A stretch of 51,301 bases of DNA from Candidatus Yanofskyibacteriota bacterium (GTDB lineage: Bacteria > Patescibacteriota > Minisyncoccia > JACQLN01), in the NCBI GenBank assembly GCA_943359335.1, contig CALRHC010000005.1, positions 1-51,301 on the forward strand, given 5' to 3'. The notes under the pieces were generated by a model. The model was given only the letters and a program-made list of their open reading frames with translations. It was not told where the DNA came from and searched no databases. Of this stretch, positions 28,958 to 38,738 are shown in pieces. A program made the translations under genes and the position numbers. Position 1 is the first letter of the stretch. Each line of letters begins with the position of its first letter.

Positions 28958-29264
28958 AAAATGAGCCACAACCTTAGTTCTTGGTTGTGGCTCACGCGTC
29001 GAGCTTAGCCCGACATATCTTGTCGCTCTAGGCGACTTGGTTTGGTCTCGTCCTTAGGACGGACCGAAAGAACAGCTATGGAGAGAGCCTTGGCTCTTAC
29101 TCAAGGCTTGGGGGCGTGCGTCTAAGAAAACTAGAGCACACCCCTTATATCTCCATTTTCAGTGGATAACTCAGCATACAGAGCTCCCCCTCTGTTTGTT
29201 GTACTGCGTGAAATGAGCCCCCACCCTCAGTGATCTGCCTAGAACGAAGCAGCCCACCGACGAT
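28957..29264 (-). ncRNA. Structured ncRNA of unassigned family
   Basis: Own promoter TTGCAT-N17-TAGAAT, several GC-rich hairpins, closing stem CGTCG..GGGCT/AGCTCGACG, intrinsic terminator, no long ORF. Confidence 0.72.
28963..28993 (-). terminator. Terminator of the ncRNA
   Basis: GAGCCACAACCaagaactaaGGTTGTGGCTCATTTTTT on minus strand. Confidence 0.85.
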
Positions 29265-29270
29265 AAAAAC

Positions 29271-29299
29271 ATTCTAATTCAAGATAAAAAATAATGCAA
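29271..29299 (-). promoter_or_regulatory. Sigma70-type promoter for the ncRNA
   Basis: -35 TTGCAT, 17-nt spacer, -10 TAGAAT (minus strand). Confidence 0.7.
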
Positions 29300-29307
29300 G
29301 ACTCTAA

Positions 29308-29340
29308 AAACCCCCTCCGACATTGGTCGGAGGGGGTTTT
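29308..29340. terminator. Terminator of the ribosomal operon downstream of secY
   Basis: AAAACCCCCTCCGACcaatGTCGGAGGGGGTTTTT. Confidence 0.88.
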
Positions 29341-29363
29341 GAAATGATCTTGCTTACTAACAA

Positions 29364-30632
29364 TTAAAAATTATCATACTCCCGTAAGGTTAGTTGCGCG
29401 TTTATCTGGCGCATTGTTTCCAAAACAACAGAAACCACAATCAACAATGCTGTGCCACCCAAGGTTAAAGTGGTAATGCCAAAGGCTCGTTGAACAATAA
29501 GAGGTAAGATGGCTATCAAGCCCAAAAACAAAGCACCCACCAAGGTTATACGATTAACCACATTACCTATAAAGGTTGCAGTTGGTTCACCCGGCCTTAT
29601 ACCAGGAATAAAGCCTCCTTGTTTTTGAACATTTTCAGAAATAGCTTTAGGATCAAACGTAACTGCAGTATAAAAATAAGTAAACACTGTAACTAAAAAG
29701 AAGTATAAAATTCCATAAGTTAACGGTTGCTGTAAAAATGCCGCTAAACTCTTAGAAATATTAGCAAGCCAAGTAATACTAGATGTAGATAAAAATTGAG
29801 CAATCAAACCAGGAAAAAGCAAAATAGATAATGAAAAAATTATTGGAATAACTCCAGCTTGGTTAACACGTAACGGAATATGGCTAGAAAAACCACCGAA
29901 AGTTCTTCGTCCTCTAACTCTTTTAGCAAAAGATACTGGAATATTTCTTTGTCCTTCGGAGATAATTACTATTCCAGCAATAACAACAACAGCAACAGCT
30001 ATAAAAACTAAATATGTAAAAATCTGGCTAGGGTCAAAAGCAATTAAACTTTGCCCAACACTAGTAGGTAAACTAGCAACGATGCCTGCAAATATTAAAA
30101 GAGATGTTCCATTACCAATTCCTTTTTCGGTAATAAGTTCGCCTATCCAAACCAAGAACATGGTTCCTGCGGTAACTGTAGTTATTAGAGTAATTAAATC
30201 GAAAAAAGGTAAGGAAACTATCACGCCTTGGCTTCTAAAAATAGAAACTGTGGCAAGCGACTGAAGAGCAGCTAAAGGAATAGTTAATAATCTAGAAAAT
30301 TGATTAAATTTGGCTCGCCCTTCGGAACCAGATTCCATATACATTTCCCTAAGGCTTGGAAAAATCATTGTCAAAAGCTGCATAATAATAGATGCAGTAA
30401 TGTATGGCCCTAAACCCAAAAGAATTACCGAGAAATTACTTAAAGTTCCTCCAGTAAATAAACTTACTAAACCTAATAATTGGTTAGAAGAAAAAAGTTC
30501 AGCCAACCTTACTCTATCTATACCAGGCATCGGTATAGATGAAGCTAACCTAAAAATTACAAGCATGCCTAAAATAAAAAATATCTTTTTTCTAAGATCT
30601 GGGATTTTAAAAATTTGTAGAAATTTATTCAT
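29364..30632 (-). CDS. secY: Preprotein translocase SecY (start set at MNKFLQIF)
   Basis: PMPGIDRVRLAELF, FSVILLGLGPYITASIIMQLL, GGFIPGIRPG. Confidence 0.95.
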   Translation of the reverse strand: MNKFLQIFKIPDLRKKIFFILGMLVIFRLASSIPMPGIDRVRLAELFSSNQLLGLVSLFTGGTLSNFSVILLGLGPYITASIIMQLLTMIFPSLREMYMESGSEGRAKFNQFSRLLTIPLAALQSLATVSIFRSQGVIVSLPFFDLITLITTVTAGTMFLVWIGELITEKGIGNGTSLLIFAGIVASLPTSVGQSLIAFDPSQIFTYLVFIAVAVVVIAGIVIISEGQRNIPVSFAKRVRGRRTFGGFSSHIPLRVNQAGVIPIIFSLSILLFPGLIAQFLSTSSITWLANISKSLAAFLQQPLTYGILYFFLVTVFTYFYTAVTFDPKAISENVQKQGGFIPGIRPGEPTATFIGNVVNRITLVGALFLGLIAILPLIVQRAFGITTLTLGGTALLIVVSVVLETMRQINAQLTLREYDNF

Positions 30633-30650
30633 GCTAATTTTATCTATGAG

Positions 30651-30669
30651 CCCCGACGTAACGTCGGGG
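30651..30669. repeat. Perfect palindrome between rplO and secY
   Basis: CCCCGACGTAACGTCGGGG. Confidence 0.85.
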
Positions 30670-30698
30670 TGAGCGATGCGAATAGTTATAAAATTGAG

Positions 30699-30721
30699 CA
30701 CCCCAAGCTTGCCGAGGGGTG
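30699..30721. repeat. Second hairpin between rplO and secY
   Basis: CACCCCaagcttgccgaGGGGTG. Confidence 0.75.
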
Positions 30722-30732
30722 GCCAATCCGAC

Positions 30733-31176
30733 TTATTTGGCAGGTTTCCTTATTTCCCCACCCACTGCCAATATCTTGGCCGCAGCTTTTTCAGAAACAG
30801 CTAAATTCTCCAAAATTAGTTTTTTACTAATTGGTCCGCCATCTAGGATTTTTACTTTTGGTAAAACGCCCTTACCAACAACTATAATTCCTTTATCTTG
30901 CAAAGTTCTTGGATTAACTTTCTCTCCGTTATTAAATTTTTTATCTAACAAAGAAAGTTCAACTGGAATAAAGCTCTTACTAAAACTCTTAAACCTGTAT
31001 CCTCTGGATTTTGGGATTCTTCTCATTACATCGCGAATCGCCGGCCTTATTCTATGCCCAGCACGAGATTTTTGACCCTTTGTACCGCGGCCAGAAGTAG
31101 TACCGCGCTTACCGCCTCGGCCAATCCTCTTTTCATTTTTACCCTTTGTTCTTGGGCTTAGATTATGTAGATCCAT
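30733..31176 (-). CDS. rplO: Ribosomal protein L15
   Basis: MDLHNLSPRTKGKNEKRIGRGGKRGTTSGRGTKGQKSRAG. Confidence 0.95.
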   Translation of the reverse strand: MDLHNLSPRTKGKNEKRIGRGGKRGTTSGRGTKGQKSRAGHRIRPAIRDVMRRIPKSRGYRFKSFSKSFIPVELSLLDKKFNNGEKVNPRTLQDKGIIVVGKGVLPKVKILDGGPISKKLILENLAVSEKAAAKILAVGGEIRKPAK

Positions 31177-31180
31177 ATTT

Positions 31181-31747
31181 TTACTTTTTTGCTTTAACAG
31201 CAATTAATTCTAAGGCCTTTAGTGTAGCTCTAGTATTATTTATTTTATTACCAGAACGAGAAAGAATCTTACCAATAATATCTTTTAGCCCTGATAATTC
31301 GGAAACAACCCTAACAGCGCCTCCAGCATTTATACCTCTACCAGCAGGGGCTGGTTTTAAGAAAACAATAGCAGAACTATATTTAACTGTAATTGCTAAA
31401 GGAATCGTACCATTAACAATAGGCACATTTATTAAATGTTTTTTAGCTTGATGCACAGCCTTTGCAACAGATTGAGCAACATCGGATCCTTTGCCCAAAC
31501 CAAAACCTACTCTGCCTTTTTTATCTCCAATCACAACAGCGGCTCTAAATTTAAAACGTTTACCTCCTTTAACAACTCTAGTTACGCGAGCAACTTCTAA
31601 AACTTTTTCCTCGAATTCCTTGTCTCTTTTCTCCTTATTAAAAGGTGGCCTGCCACCAGGACCTCCGCGACCACGACCGCGTCCACCAAAGCCTCCGCCT
31701 GGTCTGTTATTACTATTACTATTTGAATTTGTTGGTTTTGTTTCCAT
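31181..31747 (-). CDS. rpsE: Ribosomal protein S5 with RGG-rich N-terminal extension
   Basis: [31 protein letters not shown]. Confidence 0.95.
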   Translation of the reverse strand: METKPTNSNSNSNNRPGGGFGGRGRGRGGPGGRPPFNKEKRDKEFEEKVLEVARVTRVVKGGKRFKFRAAVVIGDKKGRVGFGLGKGSDVAQSVAKAVHQAKKHLINVPIVNGTIPLAITVKYSSAIVFLKPAPAGRGINAGGAVRVVSELSGLKDIIGKILSRSGNKINNTRATLKALELIAVKAKK

Positions 31748-31749
31748 GT

Positions 31750-32112
31750 TTAAAATTTAACTCCTGATTCTCTTAGCCCATCTGCCAAAGCCTGTACACG
31801 ACCATGATATTTATATCCGCCTCTATCAAAAACTATTTTCGTAAAACCTTTTTTTATAATTTCATCACCTAAAGTTTTACCTATATTCTTAGCTCTTGTG
31901 GCGCCATTAATTTTATCCTTAACTTTTGTTCCTTTCTTAACTAAATCATTAAACTGAGCCAAAGTTTTTGAATCATCATCATCAATCAACTGAGCATAAA
32001 TATGGTTTATAGATCTAAAAACAGAAAGCCTTGGGCACTCTTTAGTTCCCTTTACTTTTGCCCTTACCCTAATGTGGCGCTTAATTCTATTTAGTCTTAT
32101 TACGTTTTTCAT
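31750..32112 (-). CDS. rplR: Ribosomal protein L18
   Basis: [41 protein letters not shown]. Confidence 0.95.
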   Translation of the reverse strand: MKNVIRLNRIKRHIRVRAKVKGTKECPRLSVFRSINHIYAQLIDDDDSKTLAQFNDLVKKGTKVKDKINGATRAKNIGKTLGDEIIKKGFTKIVFDRGGYKYHGRVQALADGLRESGVKF

Positions 32113-32129
32113 GTCTTTATATAATATCT

Positions 32130-32663
32130 TTAGGCTCCAGCACTCGCTTTCTTACCGGCTTTGCGTCTAATTATTTCACCAGAATAGCGTATTCCTTTTC
32201 CCTTGTATGGTTCTGGTTTTTTAAAATTTCTTATTTTAGCAGCAACTTGTCCTACTAAAAATTTATCGAACCCACTTACAAAAATACTATTTTTTTCAAC
32301 TCTTAATGTAACGCCAACCGGAGACTCAAATTCAACAGGATGAGAAAAACCAATATTTAATATTAATTTATTGCCTTGAAGTTGAGCTTTAAAACCTACA
32401 CCTTCAATATCGAGTTTTTTTTCATAACCATTAACAACTCCGTAAATCATCCCATCTATTATAGATCTAGAGGTGCCCCACGAAGGATTAGATTCGTTTT
32501 TGGCGGTAATTGTTAATTCCTTTTCCTTAAGAGATGTAGCTATACCTCTTGGCAACCTAAAAGATAGATCGCCTTTTGGACCCTTAATCAAAACAAAACC
32601 ATCTCTTTCTTCTACAGAGACTTTTTCCGGCAAAATTATTATTTTCTTTCCTATTCTAGACAT
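32130..32663 (-). CDS. rplF: Ribosomal protein L6
   Basis: MSRIGKK, KPEPYKGKGIRY. Confidence 0.95.
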   Translation of the reverse strand: MSRIGKKIIILPEKVSVEERDGFVLIKGPKGDLSFRLPRGIATSLKEKELTITAKNESNPSWGTSRSIIDGMIYGVVNGYEKKLDIEGVGFKAQLQGNKLILNIGFSHPVEFESPVGVTLRVEKNSIFVSGFDKFLVGQVAAKIRNFKKPEPYKGKGIRYSGEIIRRKAGKKASAGA

Positions 32664-32668
32664 GGTTT

Positions 32669-33055
32669 TTAATTTATTTCACAAACAACTTCTCCGCCCA
32701 ACTTACTTCTTCTGGCTTCGACATCCACCATAATACCTTTAGAAGTTGAAATTATTTTAATGGTTCCATCTTTTTTTGGGAAAATTTCGTTATGTTTAAT
32801 ATAAATCCTTTGTCCTGGTTTAGATATTCTTCTAGCACCAGATATAGCAGGATACGATTCTACATATTTAAGTCTTAACTCCAATTTCTTACCAGAAATA
32901 TTTCTACCCTTTTTTTCAAAATCTAAAATCAAATTAGCCTTTTTTAAAACATTGGCTAATTCTTGTTTCATTTTAGAAAAAGGCATACTAACCGTTTCTT
33001 TATTAACGGCTCCAGCATTCCTTATTCTTGTTAACATGTCTGATATTGGGTCCAT
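32669..33055 (-). CDS. rpsH: Ribosomal protein S8
   Basis: MDPISDMLTRIRNAG, STSKGIMVDVEARRSKLGGEVVCEI. Confidence 0.95.
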   Translation of the reverse strand: MDPISDMLTRIRNAGAVNKETVSMPFSKMKQELANVLKKANLILDFEKKGRNISGKKLELRLKYVESYPAISGARRISKPGQRIYIKHNEIFPKKDGTIKIISTSKGIMVDVEARRSKLGGEVVCEIN

Positions 33056-33061
33056 AAATTT

Positions 33062-33247
33062 TTACCAACTTGATTTTTTAATTCCTGGTATTTCGCCTTT
33101 GTATGCTAATTCTCTAAAACAAATTCTGCACAAACCAAAATCTCTCATAAACGCTCTTTTGCGACCACATTTCCAACACCTATTAACCTGTCGGGTTGAA
33201 AACTTAGGTTTCTTTTTGGCTCTAGCAATGACTGATACTTTTGGCAT
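33062..33247 (-). CDS. rpsN: Ribosomal protein S14, zinc-binding type
   Basis: [38 protein letters not shown]. Confidence 0.95.
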   Translation of the reverse strand: MPKVSVIARAKKKPKFSTRQVNRCWKCGRKRAFMRDFGLCRICFRELAYKGEIPGIKKSSW

Positions 33248-33251
33248 AATT

Positions 33252-33806
33252 TTATTTCGTTTTCTTTTCAAACGGGAAACCTAATGATTTAAAAAATTCC
33301 AAACTCTTCTCTTTATTTGAATTCAAAACCTTAACTGTAAATTGAAAACCAAATGAATGTGCAGCATCTGCCGAAGTTTCAGGAAAAACCGTATGATCTT
33401 TAAGTCCAACATTCAAATTACCATGACTATCTACACAGCTTTCTTTCATGCCTCTAAAATCTCTGGTTCTTGGCAAAGCTGTTCTTACAAATTTTTCCAA
33501 GAAATCATACATTTTAGAACCATGCAAAGTTACTTTAATACCAAGGGTCATACCAAGTCTTGTTTTAAAAGAAGCGATAGCTTTCTTTGCTTCTGTAGCT
33601 ACTGGCTTTTGTCCGGTTATGCGTGAAATTTCCTCCGAAACTCTTTTAATAATGTCTTCGGGTTTAGCGCTTGCTACAACAACTCTACCCAAACCAACAT
33701 TAACCACAACCTTGGTAATTCTTGGCAAAGCCCAAATATTGGCTGCTTTTAGCCTTTCTTGTAAAACCTTGGTTTCCTTTTGAATTTTATCTTTTAATCC
33801 GATCAT
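33252..33806 (-). CDS. rplE: Ribosomal protein L5
   Basis: [22 protein letters not shown]. Confidence 0.95.
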   Translation of the reverse strand: MIGLKDKIQKETKVLQERLKAANIWALPRITKVVVNVGLGRVVVASAKPEDIIKRVSEEISRITGQKPVATEAKKAIASFKTRLGMTLGIKVTLHGSKMYDFLEKFVRTALPRTRDFRGMKESCVDSHGNLNVGLKDHTVFPETSADAAHSFGFQFTVKVLNSNKEKSLEFFKSLGFPFEKKTK

Positions 33807-33817
33807 GGTCTTGTAAT

Positions 33818-34123
33818 TTATAACGTTTGCTTACATTTTTTGCAAATCCTTGTCTTATTCCCAGCAGAAACAGAATAACCAATTCTGGTAGGCTTATTGC
33901 AAGAAGAACACATCATCATAATCTTCGAAACAGTAATTGGTTTTGGAATTAAAATAATTTCACCCTTTTTATCTTGCTGACGAGATTTAACATGCTTTTT
34001 AAACAAGTTTAAACCTTCCACCAAGACTTTATTGTCCTCGGGGAAAACTCTGATAACTTTTCCGGTTTTACCTTTATCCTTACCAGATACTATTTTTACT
34101 TGATCTCCTTTTTTGATCTTCAT
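33818..34123 (-). CDS. rplX: Ribosomal protein L24 with zinc-ribbon-like C-terminus
   Basis: KKGDQVKIVSGKDKGKTGKV, CSSC...CKKC. Confidence 0.95.
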   Translation of the reverse strand: MKIKKGDQVKIVSGKDKGKTGKVIRVFPEDNKVLVEGLNLFKKHVKSRQQDKKGEIILIPKPITVSKIMMMCSSCNKPTRIGYSVSAGNKTRICKKCKQTL

Positions 34124-34141
34124 GTTTTTGCCTTTATAAAT

Positions 34142-34507
34142 CTATACTACTTCTTCGGCCAAAGAAATTATCCTATCGAAACCTTTTTCCTTAAGCTCTC
34201 TTGGTATTGGACCGAAAATTCTTCCTCCCTTAGGTTCTTTATTATCAACTAAAACAACAGCATTATCGCTAAACCTAAGGTAAGTTCCATCTTTTCTTTT
34301 AAATTCTTTTCTTTGGCGAACAATAACAGCTCTTACAACTTCCTTTTTATGTACAGATTTTCTTGGTTCAGCTTCTTTTATAGATACAACAATAATATCG
34401 CCCACGTGAGCAATCTTTCTGCCTGATCCGCCCAAAACCTTAATACACTGGACCAATTTGGCTCCACTGTTATCGGCTACATTTAACATTGTACGTAACT
34501 GAATCAT
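34142..34507 (-). CDS. rplN: Ribosomal protein L14
   Basis: [32 protein letters not shown]. Confidence 0.97.
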   Translation of the reverse strand: MIQLRTMLNVADNSGAKLVQCIKVLGGSGRKIAHVGDIIVVSIKEAEPRKSVHKKEVVRAVIVRQRKEFKRKDGTYLRFSDNAVVLVDNKEPKGGRIFGPIPRELKEKGFDRIISLAEEVV

Positions 34508-34512
34508 ATTTT

Positions 34513-34782
34513 TTATTTAATACTTTCTTCTAAATCAGGCGCTATGCCCTTTATAACTTCCTTTAAAATCCAATTTTTATTTTTAGATATAGGCCTTGAT
34601 TCCTCAATCATAACGGTGTCTCCAATATTTAACATTTCACCCTCATAATGAGCCTGATATTTTTTTGTCGATTTAAATCTCTTTTTATATTTTGGATGTG
34701 CCTTAATAGAAGTAACAGCAACTACTACAGTTTTCTGCATTTTATTACTTACTATTTTTCCGGTTAAAATTCTTTTTGACAT
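34513..34782 (-). CDS. rpsQ: Ribosomal protein S17
   Basis: [37 protein letters not shown]. Confidence 0.95.
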   Translation of the reverse strand: MSKRILTGKIVSNKMQKTVVVAVTSIKAHPKYKKRFKSTKKYQAHYEGEMLNIGDTVMIEESRPISKNKNWILKEVIKGIAPDLEESIK

Positions 34783-34786
34783 ATTA

Positions 34787-34975
34787 TTATTTTCTTTCGT
34801 TTAATATCGTTAACAAAACCGCAACATTTCTTTTTATCTTACTAAATTCACTGACATTCTTAAGTTGAGCGCCAACTAACTTAAAATTAAGATCGCTTAA
34901 CTTAACCCTTTCTTCTTGTAGGGTTTTCGTCAATTCCTCAATATTCTTTTGTCTTAATTCTTTGGCTTTCAACAT
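34787..34975 (-). CDS. rpmC: Ribosomal protein L29
   Basis: MLKAKELRQKNIEELTKTLQEERVKLSDLNFKL and operon position. Confidence 0.93.
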   Translation of the reverse strand: MLKAKELRQKNIEELTKTLQEERVKLSDLNFKLVGAQLKNVSEFSKIKRNVAVLLTILNERK

Positions 34976-34979
34976 AAAT

Positions 34980-35384
34980 TTATCTTGAAATTATTTTTGT
35001 CATTACAGGCAATTTGTGCGCAGCTAATCTTAAGGCTTCCTCTGCTGTATCTTTTGCCAAACCATCTATTTCAAAAATAACGTGTCCTGGTTTTAATGGA
35101 AAAACAAAATGATCCACTGCTCCTTTTCCTCCACCCATACCTACTTCTGCACCTTTTTTTGTAACTGGCTTAGATGGAAAAACTCGAATCCAGACCTTGC
35201 CACCTCTTTGCATGTGATGGGTCATTGCGCGTCTAGCGGCTTCAATTTGTCTTGAAGTTAACCAGCATGTTTCGAGCGATTTCAAACCAAAACTACCAAA
35301 ATCTAGTTTGTTTCCGCGCGAAGCTACACCACGACTGCGGCCCCTATGCCATTTCCTGTGTTTTACTCTTTTAGGTAGCAACAT
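34980..35384 (-). CDS. rplP: Ribosomal protein L16
   Basis: [34 protein letters not shown]. Confidence 0.96.
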   Translation of the reverse strand: MLLPKRVKHRKWHRGRSRGVASRGNKLDFGSFGLKSLETCWLTSRQIEAARRAMTHHMQRGGKVWIRVFPSKPVTKKGAEVGMGGGKGAVDHFVFPLKPGHVIFEIDGLAKDTAEEALRLAAHKLPVMTKIISR

Positions 35385-35386
35385 GT

Positions 35387-36055
35387 TTATTTGTCTTCAA
35401 ACTTATCACCTTTATACAACCAAACCTTAACTCCAATAACACCATACGTTGTATGTGCTTCCTCGTGAGCATAATCTATATCGGCTCTAAGATTTTGCAA
35501 CGGAATCTTACCTCTTGTCAACTGTTCCCTTCTTGCAATCTCGGCGCCACCTAATCTACCTTTTGCCAAAACTTTAATACCCTTAATACCGGGTTCTGCC
35601 ATAACCTTCTCTACCATCATCTTCATTGCGCGTCTAAAAGGAATTCTTTTTTCTAATTGTTCGGCAATATTCTTCCCAACTAACCTAGCAAATAATTCGG
35701 GCTTTTTAATCTCTTCTATTTCTATTTTTATTGTTGAATTTGATTTTGTCTTTATTTCGGTGTGTATTTTTGCAATAACTTTCTTTATACCCTGCTGTAA
35801 TTCGTCTAGACCCTTTCCACCACGGCCAATTATCATACCAGGTCGAGCCGATCTTATGCTTATAGAAATAGAATTTCCAGATCTAACAATATCAATACCA
35901 TCAACAGAAGCTTTAACTAATTTATTTTTTAAAAATTCTCTTATGGAAAAATCTTCACGCAAAAAAACTATGCGGTTTTTTTCACTGTACCACCTAGAGC
36001 TCCAATCTTTTTGTATACCTAGTCTAAAGGCAACTGGATTAATCTTATGACCCAT
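35387..36055 (-). CDS. rpsC: Ribosomal protein S3
   Basis: [33 protein letters not shown]. Confidence 0.96.
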   Translation of the reverse strand: MGHKINPVAFRLGIQKDWSSRWYSEKNRIVFLREDFSIREFLKNKLVKASVDGIDIVRSGNSISISIRSARPGMIIGRGGKGLDELQQGIKKVIAKIHTEIKTKSNSTIKIEIEEIKKPELFARLVGKNIAEQLEKRIPFRRAMKMMVEKVMAEPGIKGIKVLAKGRLGGAEIARREQLTRGKIPLQNLRADIDYAHEEAHTTYGVIGVKVWLYKGDKFEDK

Positions 36056-36061
36056 ATTATT

Positions 36062-36577
36062 TTATATAGCTTTACGTTGAAACATTCTTTTAACAAACCC
36101 CGAACCTTTTTTCTTAGAACCCCTTCTTGTTCCTAGATCTCTCTTCTTATTAATTTCCGATGTTTTCGTACTCGATAACTTTTCGGAAGAATGTGAATGA
36201 CCCTCGTGCTCATCTGTTTCTTTTTTAACCCCATCTATTTTAATTCTTTGACCTTCCAAAACCAAGGTTACATGCGATGTCCTTCTATTTAACGGAGCAG
36301 CCCTGCCTTTAGAAGCTGGTCTAAATCTTTTAAATACTGGTCCGCCATCTACTTTAAATTCTGAAATCTTAAGACCGGAAATATCTAAAGAAAAATTATT
36401 TTCAGCATTAGCTATAGCCGATTTAATTAATTTAGTTAAAGGTTGAGCAGCCATATTTGGAAAAAATTTTAACTGCGTCATTGCATCTTCCGGATTCATT
36501 TTTTTAACAACATTAACCACCGCCCTAACTTTTCTTGGGCTTATATGTAGATAATTTAGTTTTGCAATGACTTTCAT
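36062..36577 (-). CDS. rplV: Ribosomal protein L22 with basic C-terminal extension
   Basis: LHISPRKVRAVVNVV, RFRPASKGRAAPLNRRTSHVTLVL. Confidence 0.95.
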   Translation of the reverse strand: MKVIAKLNYLHISPRKVRAVVNVVKKMNPEDAMTQLKFFPNMAAQPLTKLIKSAIANAENNFSLDISGLKISEFKVDGGPVFKRFRPASKGRAAPLNRRTSHVTLVLEGQRIKIDGVKKETDEHEGHSHSSEKLSSTKTSEINKKRDLGTRRGSKKKGSGFVKRMFQRKAI

Positions 36578-36582
36578 GTTAT

Positions 36583-36924
36583 TTATTTTTTAGCAGGCGC
36601 AGTAGCTTTTTCGGCTTGAGCTTTGGTAGTCTCAGCTACTTTTTGAGCAGCTTCTAATTCGCGTTGCATCTTACCACCATGTCTTACGAATTTTCTAGTT
36701 AATGAAAATTCTCCTAATTTATGTCCAACCATTTCTTCTCCAATCAAAACAGGGACATGAACTTTACCATTATGAACACCTATTGTGTAGCCCACCATTT
36801 CAGGAGTTATAGTCGAAGACCTTGCCCATGTTTTAATAACCTCTTTGCCACCAGGCTTTAAGGTTTTTAACTTGTTCATTAAATTTTCGTCCAAATACGG
36901 ACCCTTTCTTAAACTTCTAGACAT
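36583..36924 (-). CDS. rpsS: Ribosomal protein S19 with C-terminal extension
   Basis: [34 protein letters not shown]. Confidence 0.96.
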   Translation of the reverse strand: MSRSLRKGPYLDENLMNKLKTLKPGGKEVIKTWARSSTITPEMVGYTIGVHNGKVHVPVLIGEEMVGHKLGEFSLTRKFVRHGGKMQRELEAAQKVAETTKAQAEKATAPAKK

Positions 36925-36925
36925 G

Positions 36926-37753
36926 TTATTTTCTTCTTGAAACTATAAATACATTTGAACGGTTCTTTCTCTTTCTTGTTTTAACACCTCTTGTACCTTT
37001 ACCCCAAGCATTCTTAGGTCTTCTTAAACCTCTCATCTGCCTACCTTCACCACCACCATATGGGTGATCCACTGGATTCATAGCAGAACCTCTAACCGTT
37101 GGTCTTGTGCCCATATGACGTGCCCGACCAGCTTTACCAATAACAACCATTTTGCTTTCTGGATTAGAAACAGAACCCAAAGAAGCTAGGCACATATCCA
37201 AAACTTTTCTTACTTCACCGGAAGGTAATTGCAAACTTATATAGTTTCCTTCTTTGGCCATAACCTTAACTGCGGTACCAGCGGACCTAGCCAATTTACC
37301 ACCTTGCCCTGGTTTTAGTTCAACATTATAAACGAAAGATCCTAAAGGAAAATCTTTTAGAGCCAAGCGATTACCAATTTTTATATCTGCAATATCATTA
37401 GATGTTTTTACAATATCGCCAACGTTGAGCCCCTGAGGAGCAATAACATAACTTCTAGCTCCGTTTGTAGAAAGAATTTTAGCAATAAATGCATTTCGGT
37501 ATGGATCATATTCTATAGTTTCAACTTTAGCGGATTCACCAATAACTGATTGTTTAAAATCAATAATACGATAACTTCTCTTAGCACCAGAGCCTTGATG
37601 GCGAACCGTGATTCTGCCTTTATTATTTCTACCAGCCCTTGCTTTTAATTTAATCGTAAGAGATTTTTCAGGATTTTTTTCCGTAATAAACTTACGGTAT
37701 TCAATACCGCTCATCTGCCTTACTGCTGGTGATGTAGGTCTATAAAATCTCAT
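36926..37753 (-). CDS. rplB: Ribosomal protein L2
   Basis: [39 protein letters not shown]. Confidence 0.97.
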   Translation of the reverse strand: MRFYRPTSPAVRQMSGIEYRKFITEKNPEKSLTIKLKARAGRNNKGRITVRHQGSGAKRSYRIIDFKQSVIGESAKVETIEYDPYRNAFIAKILSTNGARSYVIAPQGLNVGDIVKTSNDIADIKIGNRLALKDFPLGSFVYNVELKPGQGGKLARSAGTAVKVMAKEGNYISLQLPSGEVRKVLDMCLASLGSVSNPESKMVVIGKAGRARHMGTRPTVRGSAMNPVDHPYGGGEGRQMRGLRRPKNAWGKGTRGVKTRKRKNRSNVFIVSRRK

Positions 37754-37757
37754 ATTT

Positions 37758-38111
37758 TTACTTAGGCAAAATTTCTATCTTTTGTCCGGCAACTAATTTA
37801 ACCATCGCTTTTTTGAATCCAGTTCGTTCTCCTACCTTACCTCTAAATAAAACGCGCTCTGGTTTATAAACCATCATATTTACCTTTTCAACCTTAACAC
37901 CATATTTCTTTTCTACTTCTTTTTTAACTTCTGGTTTAGTAGCAAAAGATTCAACCATGAAAACATATTCTCCGCGAGATTCCAAACCTAAAGCTTTTTC
38001 AGAAATAATTGGTCTTTTTAAGACCTTTAAATTCATGGCGCTATTAACACCTTTTTCCTTGGTGTTTACAATCACATCTTTTTCTTTTTTATTTGATCCA
38101 AATAATGCCAT
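37758..38111 (-). CDS. rplW: Ribosomal protein L23
   Basis: LKRPIISEKALGLESRGEYVFMVES. Confidence 0.94.
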   Translation of the reverse strand: MALFGSNKKEKDVIVNTKEKGVNSAMNLKVLKRPIISEKALGLESRGEYVFMVESFATKPEVKKEVEKKYGVKVEKVNMMVYKPERVLFRGKVGERTGFKKAMVKLVAGQKIEILPK

Positions 38112-38112
38112 G

Positions 38113-38730
38113 TTATTTATTTAAAGCTTCAACAGCCGATTTAGTAAAAACTATTTTTTTAGCCTTAAGAACATCCAAAAAGCTTAATCCCAAAACACTA
38201 TTAACCGAAACTTCTAAATTTCGGCTAGCTTTCAAAATATTCTCATTTCTAAAAGGTAAAACAAAAAGCATGCTTCTAGCATCGCCTCCTGCGATTTTAT
38301 TAGACAATTCTTTAAATGATTTTGTTTTAGCATCGCTTAAAGAAAAATCTTCTACAACTTTTATTTGGCCACTCTTAAACTTCGAACTTAACAAGGTGTT
38401 CAAAGCTCTCTTCAACATTTGAGCATTTATTTTTTTAGAATAATTTTTGTCATTTCTTGGTCCATGAGCAACACCTCCGCCCACCCAAATAGGCGACCTC
38501 TTAGAGCCGTGTCTAGCGCGACCAGTTCCTTTTTGTCGCCAAGGTTTTTTACCTGTACCACTAACTTCGGCTCTTGTTTTGCTATGAGCCACTGGCTTTC
38601 TTTGATTAGCCAACATACTTACTCTAATTTGGTGAATCAAATCTAAATTTTGTGGCAAACCAAAAACCTTCTCGGACATATCAATATTCCCAGTTTCCAT
38701 TCCTTCCTTATTGTATAATTTGGTTTCCAT
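38113..38730 (-). CDS. rplD: Ribosomal protein L4
   Basis: GTGKKPWRQKGTGRARHGSKRSPIWVGGGVAHGP. Confidence 0.96.
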   Translation of the reverse strand: METKLYNKEGMETGNIDMSEKVFGLPQNLDLIHQIRVSMLANQRKPVAHSKTRAEVSGTGKKPWRQKGTGRARHGSKRSPIWVGGGVAHGPRNDKNYSKKINAQMLKRALNTLLSSKFKSGQIKVVEDFSLSDAKTKSFKELSNKIAGGDARSMLFVLPFRNENILKASRNLEVSVNSVLGLSFLDVLKAKKIVFTKSAVEALNK

Positions 38731-38738
38731 TTCTTTAA

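Noticed and set aside
30082-30672. Plus-strand ORFs antisense to secY
   Set aside because: Shadow frames; secY is clearly the coding strand.
31491-31760. Pro/Leu-rich plus-strand ORF antisense to rpsE
   Set aside because: Direct consequence of the RGG-coding region read on the other strand.
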